Of a DNA stretch of 64,000 nucleotides, positions 17,216-25,072 are shown one piece after another. Location: positions 62,001-126,000 of the forward strand of contig OZ245840.1 in NCBI GenBank assembly GCA_965228775.1. The letters run 5' to 3'. Under the pieces are notes generated by a model. That model was not told where the DNA came from and did not search any database. It was given only the letters and a program-made list of their open reading frames with translations. This DNA comes from JANQMY01 sp965228775. Lineage in GTDB: Bacteria > Pseudomonadota > Alphaproteobacteria > JANQMY01. Position 1 is the stretch's first letter. Every line of letters begins with the position of its first letter. The position numbers and the translations under genes are program-made.

Positions 17216-19132
17216 ATGCCTCAAGGCAGTAGCGTTCATATTGCACCGGATAACACGCAAATCCAGTTTCAGTATTATCTTGAAAAGTGTATGGCGGGTG
17301 GAAACTCAGGCAGTGGAAGTTCCGTAGCTCCTGAGGGGCATGAACTTTTGTACCATCAGGATAGCGACGGTGGCCCCAATCCGTCTCTTCATTTCCAAGC
17401 TCGGCCTCCGTCTTGGATTAGTCGCCAGATCGCCCGCCTGAGGACGAGAATCGAAGTCGCGAAGCTGATTGATGCTCAATTCGGAGCTTGTGATACCATC
17501 GTTACGAAAAGGTGGTTCTTACCCAATGAGACGTTGGGCGACCGTTTGATGAAAGACTGCGCGACACCTTCCGGTGTTAGCTTTAACAAAATAGATAGTG
17601 CAGCGTTGACCCTGATTGCTAAACGCCTAGCTGCTATTCACAGCAACTTGGGCATTGTACCGGAGAAGAATGACACATCAAATCCATTTCGGATATCGGT
17701 TAACATTTCTCGCGAAGATCTAAGAGCACTCTACAAGAAAGCCGACACGTCATCCCTGTCGCACGTTGACACTCAGGCGGCCGTTCCGTCACACCAAGCA
17801 ATTTTGGATGAAGACCGACCGCAAGGACTAATCCCCGTAGCCATCGACAATGCAGTGATGAGTACCAACACCGTAGGAACACAGACAGATAGCGTTAAGG
17901 AAATTTCTTTTTCTCCAAACCATTCATCACTGCAAGAACATGCCGTGCCATCAATGGTGTTTAACCGCGAGAGTATGGAGTTTGCAGCCAACAAGGAAGA
18001 AACGGGTAACTCGAAGGATAAACCTTCCATCGAGAGGCGATACCAAGATGCAAGCTCTGTTGTCCGCGATGACTTGGCTGTCATTTCTAAGAAAGACTTT
18101 TCCGAATCCAGCTGGGAGCGCGCGGAGGAATTTTCTCCAGCTTCCCCGACTATGGCAGACGCCCCCTCTTCGTCTTCCAAGAAGCCCGACCAAAAACAAT
18201 CCAACAATGACGTTTCCGATCGAAAATACAATGGTGTCAAGACGGAAGCACCGCGAACCGAAAATCTTAATTCTATCTACAGAGATATGGATCCGAAGCT
18301 CAGAACAAGGATTGAAGACGCATTGGCCAGACGTTGTACGAACACGCCAGCGCAAAAAGTTTTAGACGACCCTGAAAGAAAATCGAAATATGTTAGGAAT
18401 GCATCGCTTTGGTTTGAAACAGCAAAGCCCTTTATTGACGCCTACTACGATGTTTACCTTGATGAAAAGTTGGAGGAGATAAGAGAACAACGGGCGCTGG
18501 TCGCGGAACGTTTAAATGAGTTGCGTAGCTATCGCGAAAAAGACCCAGAAATATGGAACTTTTTAGCACGTTCACCTGTCCAGAAAGTACCACGTTGGTC
18601 AAAGCCCCAATCGTATTGGGACGCCCTTGAAATGTTAGACTCCCAACTCGATACCGATATCGAAGAAACACAAAAAATGGTTCAAAAATTTAGAGAGGCT
18701 GACAAATGGAATCGATCAATATTGGACCACCTTGGCTTCAGTGGCGAACGGACGAAATTGCTGACGCATCTATCGAGAGTTAGAAAAAATAGCGAGGCAA
18801 TTCGAGACATTCTAAGTGCTGACACAAAGGCACGCGAAGATAGAATGGCTGGGGTTTCATATACAGATGCGGACATAATCAATCCCGAGTGGCGTGATAA
18901 GCTTGAATCGATCGCTCAATTGAATGACGAAATTTGTTCGTATGCTTCCAATCTCACAAAAGGGACGTGTATGAAATTGGTTGAGGTCCTTGAGGATGTG
19001 GGCGCAGTGATGTCACATCAAATCCAACGTGCCCACTTGATCGAAAAAAAGTTAGGGCCGATGGGGAAAGGCTTCCCGTATGCCAGTTGGCAAGACCCGA
19101 ACTTTTCATTTGGCAGCTATTGGAGTGATTGA
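17216..19132 (+). CDS. Uncharacterised 638-residue hydrophilic protein
   Basis: No family was recognised. No signal peptide or membrane helix is visible, so a cytoplasmic protein or a secreted effector without a classical signal is possible. Residues 1-150 look folded (PSWISRQIARLRTRIEVAKLIDA). Residues about 160-370 are rich in Ser, Asp, Lys and Pro and probably disordered. Residues about 370-620 are mostly helical with coiled-coil character (YLDEKLEEIREQRALVAERL near residue 415). The start at 17216 follows GAAGG and AAGG; an ATG at 17291 is an alternative that removes 25 residues. The gene is AT-richer than its neighbours and stands alone between an SDR gene and a duplicate of that gene's tail, which suggests recent acquisition. 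Confidence 0.7.
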   Translation: MPQGSSVHIAPDNTQIQFQYYLEKCMAGGNSGSGSSVAPEGHELLYHQDSDGGPNPSLHFQARPPSWISRQIARLRTRIEVAKLIDAQFGACDTIVTKRWFLPNETLGDRLMKDCATPSGVSFNKIDSAALTLIAKRLAAIHSNLGIVPEKNDTSNPFRISVNISREDLRALYKKADTSSLSHVDTQAAVPSHQAILDEDRPQGLIPVAIDNAVMSTNTVGTQTDSVKEISFSPNHSSLQEHAVPSMVFNRESMEFAANKEETGNSKDKPSIERRYQDASSVVRDDLAVISKKDFSESSWERAEEFSPASPTMADAPSSSSKKPDQKQSNNDVSDRKYNGVKTEAPRTENLNSIYRDMDPKLRTRIEDALARRCTNTPAQKVLDDPERKSKYVRNASLWFETAKPFIDAYYDVYLDEKLEEIREQRALVAERLNELRSYREKDPEIWNFLARSPVQKVPRWSKPQSYWDALEMLDSQLDTDIEETQKMVQKFREADKWNRSILDHLGFSGERTKLLTHLSRVRKNSEAIRDILSADTKAREDRMAGVSYTDADIINPEWRDKLESIAQLNDEICSYASNLTKGTCMKLVEVLEDVGAVMSHQIQRAHLIEKKLGPMGKGFPYASWQDPNFSFGSYWSD

Positions 19133-19134
19133 CA

Positions 19135-19179
19135 GGATTGCTCGGATTGCTCGGATTGCTCGGATTGCTCGGATTGCTC
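19135..19179. repeat. Tandem repeat, five copies of a 9-base unit
   Basis: Five perfect head-to-tail copies of GGATTGCTC beginning two bases after the stop codon of the 638-residue gene. No spacer separates them, so this is a simple tandem array and not a CRISPR. The number of copies may vary between strains. Confidence 0.95.
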
Positions 19180-19257
19180 GAAAGGCGATCATGTGGCCAA
19201 TTCGACAGACAGCATTTGCGCATCGAAACTATTTGGCGCACATGATTTAGCAATTGT

Positions 19258-19329
19258 CTGCCCGCCATGTGTTATTTGAATGGCGCGGTGATCCCTGTGG
19301 ATGCGGGGCTGACCATCAAAAACGCATAG
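19258..19329 (+). pseudogene. Orphan 3' end of an SDR gene (duplicate of 16923-16994)
   Basis: A 72-base stretch ending in a stop codon. It encodes the same C-terminus as the SDR gene at 16212 (LPAMCYLNGAVIPVDAG and on) with one amino-acid change. Of eight base differences nearly all are synonymous, as expected for orthologous alleles that diverged under selection. The rest of the gene is absent here. Confidence 0.85.
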
Positions 19330-19387
19330 GCATGAATTGAAACGGTGCAGGGCTAACTGACTGGGCAATGCTTGAGTTTGAGGGCGT

Positions 19388-19864
19388 TCATTCATTAGCG
19401 GATGAAAGCGCAATCAGGTTGCCCTCGCTGTCCATAAATTCGGCCACCCAGAAATTGCCGACCTTTGTTTTGGGATATGCAAGTCCGCCACCTTTCGAAA
19501 TGGCCCGGTCTATAGTTTCGTCAATATTTTCAACGAAGAAATAAATTCGGGGGCCGAATTTAGAGGGCACATAGCTTTCGCCTTTTGCGAGGGCCCCTGA
19601 GACCCCCTGGCCATTCTCATCAAAAGGAAAGAGCGCCATTTCGTGTCCATCAATCACGGTGCGATCGAGAGACACAGAGAACACAGCTTCATAAAACTCA
19701 ATTGCTCTATCCAAATCGGCAACGGGTATCTCGAAATACGAAACTGGATTTAGAGTCATTGCGTGGGGGCCTTCCGCTCCTCCAAGCTTTTCTGAAACGC
19801 ATGAGACCAGCGACATCAACGCCACAATGGTGATTGCAATCCTGGCTACAACAAAATCATGCAT
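19388..19864 (-). CDS. VOC/glyoxalase-fold protein with lipoprotein signal
   Basis: A 158-residue protein. Residues 8-22 form a hydrophobic segment ending in a lipobox (LVSC, Cys22), so the protein is probably anchored in the envelope. From residue about 37 it is a single VOC module (PVSYFEIPVADLDRAIEFYEAVF; the end reads FWVAEFMDSEGNLIAL), as in the bleomycin-resistance/glyoxalase-like family. Most VOC proteins are cytosolic and would start at MTLNPV, residue 36; use of that internal start would remove the lipobox, so localisation is uncertain. The 3' end faces the SDR-tail remnant. A REP-like repeat lies just upstream. Confidence 0.75.
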   Translation of the reverse strand: MHDFVVARIAITIVALMSLVSCVSEKLGGAEGPHAMTLNPVSYFEIPVADLDRAIEFYEAVFSVSLDRTVIDGHEMALFPFDENGQGVSGALAKGESYVPSKFGPRIYFFVENIDETIDRAISKGGGLAYPKTKVGNFWVAEFMDSEGNLIALSSANE

Positions 19865-19882
19865 GCTGTCTCCGAAGCGCTA

Positions 19883-19994
19883 TAGCGTTTCCAGGTGAAG
19901 TGCCAAGATCCGATATTGGCGGTTCACCGTCCGGAAACGCGCAAATCTAAGAATCTGGAGCCGTTTTGCGTTTCAATCAAAACCAAAACGGCTC
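19883..19994. repeat. Two-hairpin palindromic intergenic repeat, copy 1
   Basis: First hairpin 19884-19940: outer arms GCGTTTCC and GGAAACGC, inner arms GGTGAA and TTCACC. Second hairpin 19958-19994: arms GAGCCGTTTTG and CAAAACGGCTC. The first 47 bases (19883-19929) are identical to 57451-57497. Two-module palindromes of this sort are common between genes in alphaproteobacteria. The second hairpin ends at the stop codon of the flavin oxidoreductase gene and may aid termination. Confidence 0.85.
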
Positions 19995-20884
19995 TAGCCA
20001 ACCTCTTTCATGAAAGTTTCGAGCGCGTCGATGTGCTGTTGAGGGGTGGTGAAGCCCGGGTCGATGTCGCCGGTAAATTTGGCGCCGGTTGACATGGCCC
20101 GCATGGAAAAATGCGTGGCACCAAGTTGCTCCCACGTCTCAACCATTTGGCCCCAGCCATCATTGGGGCCATTGCCATAGCCCATGAGAGCGTCGATGCC
20201 GAAAGACCCCCGGTCGCGGCCAGCCTTGTCCAGCAGGTCGGTGAGTTGCTGACAGAGGCCCTGCATAATGGGCGCTGAAGAACCGAAGAGAAAGCCGTCG
20301 CCTTTCGCGACAGCCCGACGCAGGGCCGGTGGGGAGAAGCCGCCGAACCACAGCGGAATACGGTTCTTAGGCAACGGCTTAATGCCAGCCCGATCGATGC
20401 GGTGATATTCACCTGTATAGTCCAGTACCGGTTCCGACCACAGCTCTTGTAACACATCAACTTGCTCATCCAGGCGTCTGCCCCGGTCGGCGTATTTTGT
20501 GCCAAGAGATTCGTATTCCACATAGTTCCAGCCCGTGCCGACGCCAAGCCTGAAACGGCCGCTGGACAAGTAGTCAATTTCCGCCACCTGTTTGGCCACC
20601 AGCGCGGTCTGGCGCTGAGGCAGGATCAAGACGCCGGTCATGAATTCGATGGTAGTCGTGGCAGCCGCCATATAGGTCAGGGTGATCAGCGGTTCGTGAT
20701 AATCGTCTTTTTCTGTATACGGACCACCAAGCGGCGGCTCGCGGTCTTCATGGACGGCGCCCAGAACATGGTCATACGCAATGATGTGGGAATACCCCAA
20801 TGCCTCCGCCGTTTGTGCAAAATCGCGGACGGCAATTGGGTCGTTGCCAATTTCACAGGTGGGGAACACGGCGCCGAATTTCAT
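19994..20884 (-). CDS. LLM-class F420-dependent-type oxidoreductase
   Basis: A 296-residue luciferase-like protein (TIGR03619-type). Segments FGAVFPTCEIG, GYSHIIAYDHVLG, LPQRQTALVAKQVAEIDYLS, GRFRLGVGTGWNYVEYESLG and RIPLWFGGF are characteristic. Related enzymes use F420 or FMN; the cofactor cannot be decided here. It is a single gene on the minus strand, 89 bases after the start of the upstream PDZ gene's stop region, and appears independently transcribed. Substrate unknown. Confidence 0.85.
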   Translation of the reverse strand: MKFGAVFPTCEIGNDPIAVRDFAQTAEALGYSHIIAYDHVLGAVHEDREPPLGGPYTEKDDYHEPLITLTYMAAATTTIEFMTGVLILPQRQTALVAKQVAEIDYLSSGRFRLGVGTGWNYVEYESLGTKYADRGRRLDEQVDVLQELWSEPVLDYTGEYHRIDRAGIKPLPKNRIPLWFGGFSPPALRRAVAKGDGFLFGSSAPIMQGLCQQLTDLLDKAGRDRGSFGIDALMGYGNGPNDGWGQMVETWEQLGATHFSMRAMSTGAKFTGDIDPGFTTPQQHIDALETFMKEVG

Positions 20885-20973
20885 AAGCCGTCCTTTTTTA
20901 GTGATGGATGAGGCGGCAGCATAGGCGCGGATATCGGGGCCGACAACCGTAAAGAGAAGCTCGACAAAAGTTG

Positions 20974-21411
20974 CTATTTGAAGGTGACGGTGATCGTCTT
21001 TTTTTGTCCCTTGCGCAGAACGGTCACCGTAGCAGGCCCGGCATCATGATCGATGGCACGTAGCTTTGCGACAGCGTCAGCGGCGGTACCGACGGGTTGG
21101 CCATTGACGGCGATGATCACATCGTCCACCAGAATATTGGCATAGAAGGCAGGCGTATTGTCGAAAACTTTGACGACGACCGCACCGGTATTGCGTTCCA
21201 ACCGGCGGCGTTGTGCGTCCGTAAGATCGACCAAACGCAAGCCAAATTGGCCAAAGCGCGCCAAAGCCACATCTCGTGCCGGATGTTTTTCAGCCAGAGG
21301 CGGCGCGACCCATGCGGCCGCGGCGGATTGAAAAATTGCTGGAAGTGAGCCCAGAAAGCTTACAAACGCAAACACAAAGACGCTGGTGGCTAGACTGCTG
21401 CGCCGCATCAT
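20974..21411 (-). CDS. Exported PDZ-domain protein
   Basis: A 145-residue protein with an N-terminal signal peptide (MMRRSSL, a long hydrophobic core, Ala-rich end near residue 33). The rest is one PDZ domain: GAVVVKVFDNTPAFYANILVDDVIIAVNGQPV is the carboxylate-binding loop and ligand groove, as in DegP/HtrA PDZ modules. No protease domain is present, so it may act as a periplasmic adaptor. It is located between the LLM oxidoreductase and a P450 gene on the same strand. Confidence 0.82.
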   Translation of the reverse strand: MMRRSSLATSVFVFAFVSFLGSLPAIFQSAAAAWVAPPLAEKHPARDVALARFGQFGLRLVDLTDAQRRRLERNTGAVVVKVFDNTPAFYANILVDDVIIAVNGQPVGTAADAVAKLRAIDHDAGPATVTVLRKGQKKTITVTFK

Positions 21412-21477
21412 CTTCGTCCTTCGGTTGTGTCCCCTTCCGCTAATTTACTATCGATTCTGGGATACGCAACGGGCGAC

Positions 21478-22731
21478 TCATGCAAGTTTATCAAACTTAA
21501 TGTGAAGCTTTTTTAATGCAAAGAGAAAGATGCTGGGCTCGATGGGGTGTTCCGGCATGGGGCTCGCAAGTTCCATATTGCCCAGACGCGAAACCAGAAC
21601 GCGGTAGGCGCTTTGCAGTTCTTCGCGTGCCAACACCGCTCCAATACAGCGATGGACACCGGCACCGAAGGCCACATGAGTACCCAGGCGGTCCCGATGA
21701 ATATCCAGCGCATCCGGATTGTCGAAATGCGTATCGTCGCGGTTCGCCGACGCATAGCGGACAATGACGACGGACTGAGCCGGGATCGTAACGTCGCCCA
21801 CCTTTGCATCGCGGGTGGTTTGGCGGAACAAGCCTTGAACCGGGCTCTTGTAGCGCAGGGACTCTTCGACGAATTTATCCACAAGAGAAAGGTCGCTGCG
21901 CAGTTCGTCCACGAGTTTTGGATTCTGCACCAACAACCACATGCCATGAGAAAGCGCGCTGGTAGTGGTTTCATATCCGCCCGTGATGAGCTGATGCATG
22001 AGGTTTTGCAGCTCATGCATTGAATAGGGCTCTTCATCCTCGATCTCAGCGGTCACAAGACCGGACATAATATCGTTGCGCGGGTTTTTACGGCGGTCCT
22101 CGAAGACCTTCGCCAAATAGTGCTGCGCCTCAAGTTCGGTTTCCGTAACTTCGGCAATTTGTTCCGGCGTCAGCGGGTTTTGGGCCGTGGCCAGCATGGC
22201 GTCCGCCCATTTCTTGAAGGTGAGGATTTCCTTCGGGTCGAGGCCGATCTGTTCGGCAATGATGATGCCGGGCAGAGGCAGGGCAAACTCACTGACAAAT
22301 TCGCATTCGCCTTTATCGATGAATTTATCCACCAGCTCAGTGACCAGTTCCTCGATACGCGGGGCAAGCGCCGCCACGCGCGGCGCCGTGAAAACTTGAT
22401 TGAGAAGCTTACGGTAACGGGAATGATGTGGCGGGTCCGCCCGCTGAAGCGTTTGCACATGTTCCCAGCCGCGTTCTTTCAGCATTTTCTGCTGAACATT
22501 GCCGCCTTCCCCTTGAAAGGAGCCGATGACGCGGATGTCGTTTGAGAAGGTTTCCGTGTCCTTCAGAACATTGCGCACATCTTCATAGCGGGTGACCATG
22601 TAAAACCCGGTCTCCGGCATTTGATAAACGGGTGCTTCCTGGCGCAGCGTTTGATAGGCCGGGTACGGATCGCTCTGTATCGCCGGATCTAGGAAACTGA
22701 TTTGGTCGACGCTTGGGGCTGCCTGGCTCAT
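21478..22731 (-). CDS. Cytochrome P450
   Basis: A 417-residue soluble bacterial P450. The heme-cysteine loop is FGAGVHRCIGAVLAREEL, the ExxR motif is ESLR within FVEESLRYKSP, and the I-helix oxygen-activation segment is GGYETTTSAL. It needs a ferredoxin and reductase, which are not encoded nearby. Only 21 bases separate it from the sulfotransferase gene upstream, so hydroxylation followed by sulfation of the new hydroxyl is an attractive but unproven linkage. Confidence 0.95.
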   Translation of the reverse strand: MSQAAPSVDQISFLDPAIQSDPYPAYQTLRQEAPVYQMPETGFYMVTRYEDVRNVLKDTETFSNDIRVIGSFQGEGGNVQQKMLKERGWEHVQTLQRADPPHHSRYRKLLNQVFTAPRVAALAPRIEELVTELVDKFIDKGECEFVSEFALPLPGIIIAEQIGLDPKEILTFKKWADAMLATAQNPLTPEQIAEVTETELEAQHYLAKVFEDRRKNPRNDIMSGLVTAEIEDEEPYSMHELQNLMHQLITGGYETTTSALSHGMWLLVQNPKLVDELRSDLSLVDKFVEESLRYKSPVQGLFRQTTRDAKVGDVTIPAQSVVIVRYASANRDDTHFDNPDALDIHRDRLGTHVAFGAGVHRCIGAVLAREELQSAYRVLVSRLGNMELASPMPEHPIEPSIFLFALKKLHIKFDKLA

Positions 22732-22752
22732 TTTGCCTCTCCTGAATTGCGC

Positions 22753-23397
22753 TCAGTCTTTGCGCGGTGGTTTCCGGCCGGCGGGAAAATTGTTTCGGAA
22801 ATCTTCCGTGGAATTCGAGTGGGGATAATCCGTATCCGGGACCGGCAACCCGAAGAATTCGCAAATAGGCTCCCAGCCGCTGCCCACCTCATAGACCAGC
22901 AGCCGGTCCGCCGGGATGGTGGCTTTGACGTCCGCTGTGTGCCGGTTGAACACACCAATGGCGTAGTCCTCATCCAGGATTTTGCCGTCGAAGGTGGTTT
23001 CGAAAATACGGTCCACCATGAGCCGTTGCGGGTGATCCGCCGGTGCGTTTTCGAAGCGCGCGCGATTGTCCGGCCCATAAATCGTGTTCATCACGCTTTT
23101 GTACCAGCCGCTTGGTTCGCGGACGCTGAGAAGGACCTTAGCGTCGGGATACTTTTCAGCAAGTTCCTTCCAGTAGGTGGCGCCGGGCCAGTCTACCGTG
23201 GCCTGGTACCCCTTGAATACCTCGTCCCAATTCACCGGTTTGCCTTGGGCGGCGGCGGCCCAATAATCGACGAAGCCTTCATGGGCGAAGACTTCCATCA
23301 TGTGATAGCAGGGATTGAAGCCCAACTGTTCCAGAGCAAGTTTCAATGAAAGTGTGCCGGTGCGGCCAAAGCCTGCGCCGATGATCTTCAATGCCAT
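22753..23397 (-). CDS. Sulfotransferase family protein
   Basis: A 214-residue P-loop sulfotransferase of the compact bacterial group (Sulfotransfer_4 type). The PAPS 5'-phosphate loop is FGRTGTLSLKLAL near the N-terminus, and the 3'-phosphate region is KVLLSVREPSGWYKSV. These enzymes transfer sulfate from PAPS to a hydroxyl. It is the upstream partner of a P450 in a two-gene unit, divergent from the BNR-repeat gene with about 126 bases between starts. Confidence 0.88.
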   Translation of the reverse strand: MALKIIGAGFGRTGTLSLKLALEQLGFNPCYHMMEVFAHEGFVDYWAAAAQGKPVNWDEVFKGYQATVDWPGATYWKELAEKYPDAKVLLSVREPSGWYKSVMNTIYGPDNRARFENAPADHPQRLMVDRIFETTFDGKILDEDYAIGVFNRHTADVKATIPADRLLVYEVGSGWEPICEFFGLPVPDTDYPHSNSTEDFRNNFPAGRKPPRKD

Positions 23398-23523
23398 GCG
23401 TTTCTCCCTTGGCCGCTAATGTGGGGGAAAAGGCCCGGCAGGTTCAAGAAAAAGCGACAAAATGACAACAAGCGCCGCTATACTGGCAAAGTCTGCTCGA
23501 TGCCATTTTCCGGAAGGTGCGCC

Positions 23524-24636
23524 ATGGGAGAGGTTGTCTTCGTTGGGACGAGTAAGGGGGCAGCTATATTGCGGCGGCAAGGCGCCTCCTGGACCAAATA
23601 CGGGTTCGAACTGCAAGGCTGGCTGGTAACCGCCGCTGTTCAAGGACCGGATGGGCGTTTCTACATAGGCGTCACAAGCGATGTGTATGGCTGTGCCGTC
23701 CTCGTCACCGAAGACTTCAAATCATTCACACAACTTGGCGGTAGCCCCAAGTATGAAACCGGGCAGCGCGGCAATGAGATGCACAACCGCATTGTTGGTG
23801 CCATGGACATAACCGGCGAGAAAAGCCCGGCGCAGCGATATGTGGATCAGATCTGGAAACTTCATTGCGACGGCAAGCGGCTGTATGCAGGCGTCTCTGA
23901 AGCGGGCCTCTTTGTGTCAGACGACCTTGGGGAAAGCTGGCAGCAAGTAGAAGGCTTGAACGATCATCCGAGCCGGGACAATTGGAATGCGGGTTTTGGC
24001 GGCCTGTGCTGCCACTCGATATTGACCGATGCAAAAAACACGGAGCGGATTTGGGCCGGCATATCCGCCGCCGGTGTGTTCCGTTCAGACGATGGTGGCA
24101 CAACATGGGTGTCCGCCAATGAGGGCGTTTCCAAGAATGAAGGCTATTGCGTGCATGGTCTTGCGCATGACCCCGGCGATGCAAATGTGATCTATCGTCA
24201 GGATCATCGCGGCTTCTACCGCTCCGATGACGCAGGCGACAATTGGGTCTTGATCGAGAACGGTCTGCCCGTCGCTGAACTGTCCGATAATCATAAATGC
24301 GTTTTTGGGTTTCCCGTGGTCATGAATGTGGAGACGAATTCGGTCTTTGCCATTCCGCTGGCCGGGGACAATTTCCGTTTCCCGGTTGACGGCAAACTGG
24401 CCGTTTACCGCACACGGGATCGTGGCAATAGCTGGGAACAACTGACCAATGGCTTGCCGTCAGATTTCTTCACGAGCATTCTGCGCGGCGCTATGGCGAT
24501 CGATCAGGGCAAGGACTTCGGCGTGTATTTCGGGACATCGGCGGGGCAGGTGTTCGCAAGCATGGATGGCGGCGACCATTGGCAGGAGCTTACCCAAGGC
24601 CTTCCGAAAGTGCTCTGTGTGGAAACGTTCCATTGA
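23524..24636 (+). CDS. BNR/Asp-box beta-propeller protein (exo-sialidase-like)
   Basis: A 370-residue protein; the ATG at 23524 has GAAGG seven bases upstream and was preferred to the longer frame. At least five Asp-box repeats are visible: SDDLGESW, SDDGGTTW, SDDAGDNW, TRDRGNSW and SMDGGDHW, so it should form a six-bladed propeller. There is no signal peptide and no sialidase Arg triad is obvious, so glycosidase activity is doubtful. The next gene, a MoaD/ThiS-like protein, starts inside this gene's stop codon region (24633), which points to a functional pair. Similar pairs are familiar from other bacterial genomes, but their role is unknown to me. Confidence 0.82.
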   Translation: MGEVVFVGTSKGAAILRRQGASWTKYGFELQGWLVTAAVQGPDGRFYIGVTSDVYGCAVLVTEDFKSFTQLGGSPKYETGQRGNEMHNRIVGAMDITGEKSPAQRYVDQIWKLHCDGKRLYAGVSEAGLFVSDDLGESWQQVEGLNDHPSRDNWNAGFGGLCCHSILTDAKNTERIWAGISAAGVFRSDDGGTTWVSANEGVSKNEGYCVHGLAHDPGDANVIYRQDHRGFYRSDDAGDNWVLIENGLPVAELSDNHKCVFGFPVVMNVETNSVFAIPLAGDNFRFPVDGKLAVYRTRDRGNSWEQLTNGLPSDFFTSILRGAMAIDQGKDFGVYFGTSAGQVFASMDGGDHWQELTQGLPKVLCVETFH

Positions 24637-24965
24637 GCGAAAATGATATCACTCTGGAACTGCCACGTGTCCTGGCCAATTTGGTTGGAACACGGGAGTT
24701 CGCTGGAAACGGTAATACGTTGGCGGCATTGCTTGAGGACCTTTGCGCTCGTAACCCCGGCCTTTGCGCTCATCTGTTTGATGAAGCAGGGAAAGTCCGA
24801 ACGCACATTCGGTTCGTCAAAAACGATGAATTCTGGCGCGGCCACGATCCCCTCGCTATGCCCCTCGAAGCGGGAGATCATATAGCTGTTATAAATTCAG
24901 TGTCTGGTGGATCAGGCCAATTGTACGAATCAGGCTTAACAACTCGCCGAAAACATATAAAATAA
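24633..24965 (+). CDS. MoaD/ThiS-like beta-grasp protein with C-terminal extension
   Basis: A 110-residue ubiquitin-like protein if the TTG at 24633, overlapping the preceding stop codon, is the start. Residues 5-93 match MoaD/ThiS: ITLELPRVL, the LEDLCARNPGL helix, and PLEAGDHIAVINSVSGG. In sulfur carriers the Gly-Gly pair is the C-terminus and is adenylated; here Gly92-Gly93 is followed by 17 more residues (SGQLYESG and a basic end). Either the tail is removed, or the protein is not a sulfur carrier. Translational coupling to the Asp-box propeller gene suggests they work together. Confidence 0.75.
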   Translation: MSENDITLELPRVLANLVGTREFAGNGNTLAALLEDLCARNPGLCAHLFDEAGKVRTHIRFVKNDEFWRGHDPLAMPLEAGDHIAVINSVSGGSGQLYESGLTTRRKHIK

Positions 24966-25006
24966 ACGCGTTTTGCGTCTATTAGGGGAAAGATGCACGC
25001 GTTTAT
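24962..25006. repeat. Inverted repeat overlapping the MoaD-like stop codon
   Basis: ATAAACGCG at 24962-24970 and its exact complement CGCGTTTAT at 24998-25006, separated by 27 bases. It lies 67 bases before the lipoprotein start. With such a long loop and no T run it is more likely a protein-binding site or a relic than a terminator. Confidence 0.55.
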
Positions 25007-25072
25007 CTCGCCCAATAACAAGAAGAAAGTCTGAGATAAGGAGCATCAAGCCGACTAGTTTTGGGGGGTCGG

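Larger units (their letters stand above)
16995..19329 (+). mobile_element. Candidate cargo insert bounded by SDR 3'-end duplication
   Basis: From the SDR stop codon to the end of the duplicated SDR tail. It holds one 638-residue gene of unknown function and a 9-base tandem repeat. Base composition and codon use are visibly AT-richer than in the flanking genes. There is no integrase, transposase or terminal inverted repeat. The structure (intact gene, cargo, partial second 3' end) matches two other loci in this window. Confidence 0.45.

Noticed and set aside
19135..19179. Short repeats resembling a CRISPR array
   Set aside because: The five 9-base units are contiguous with no spacers and no cas genes are present; it is a simple tandem repeat.
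23524..24636. True exo-sialidase
   Set aside because: Asp boxes are present, but there is no signal peptide and no visible Arg triad or Tyr/Glu pair; called only a propeller protein.
24966..25072. Fourth tail-duplication insert, behind the MoaD-like gene
   Set aside because: The odd C-terminal tail suggested a junction, but no second copy of the gene's 3' end is found after the lipoprotein gene at 29219 and beyond.
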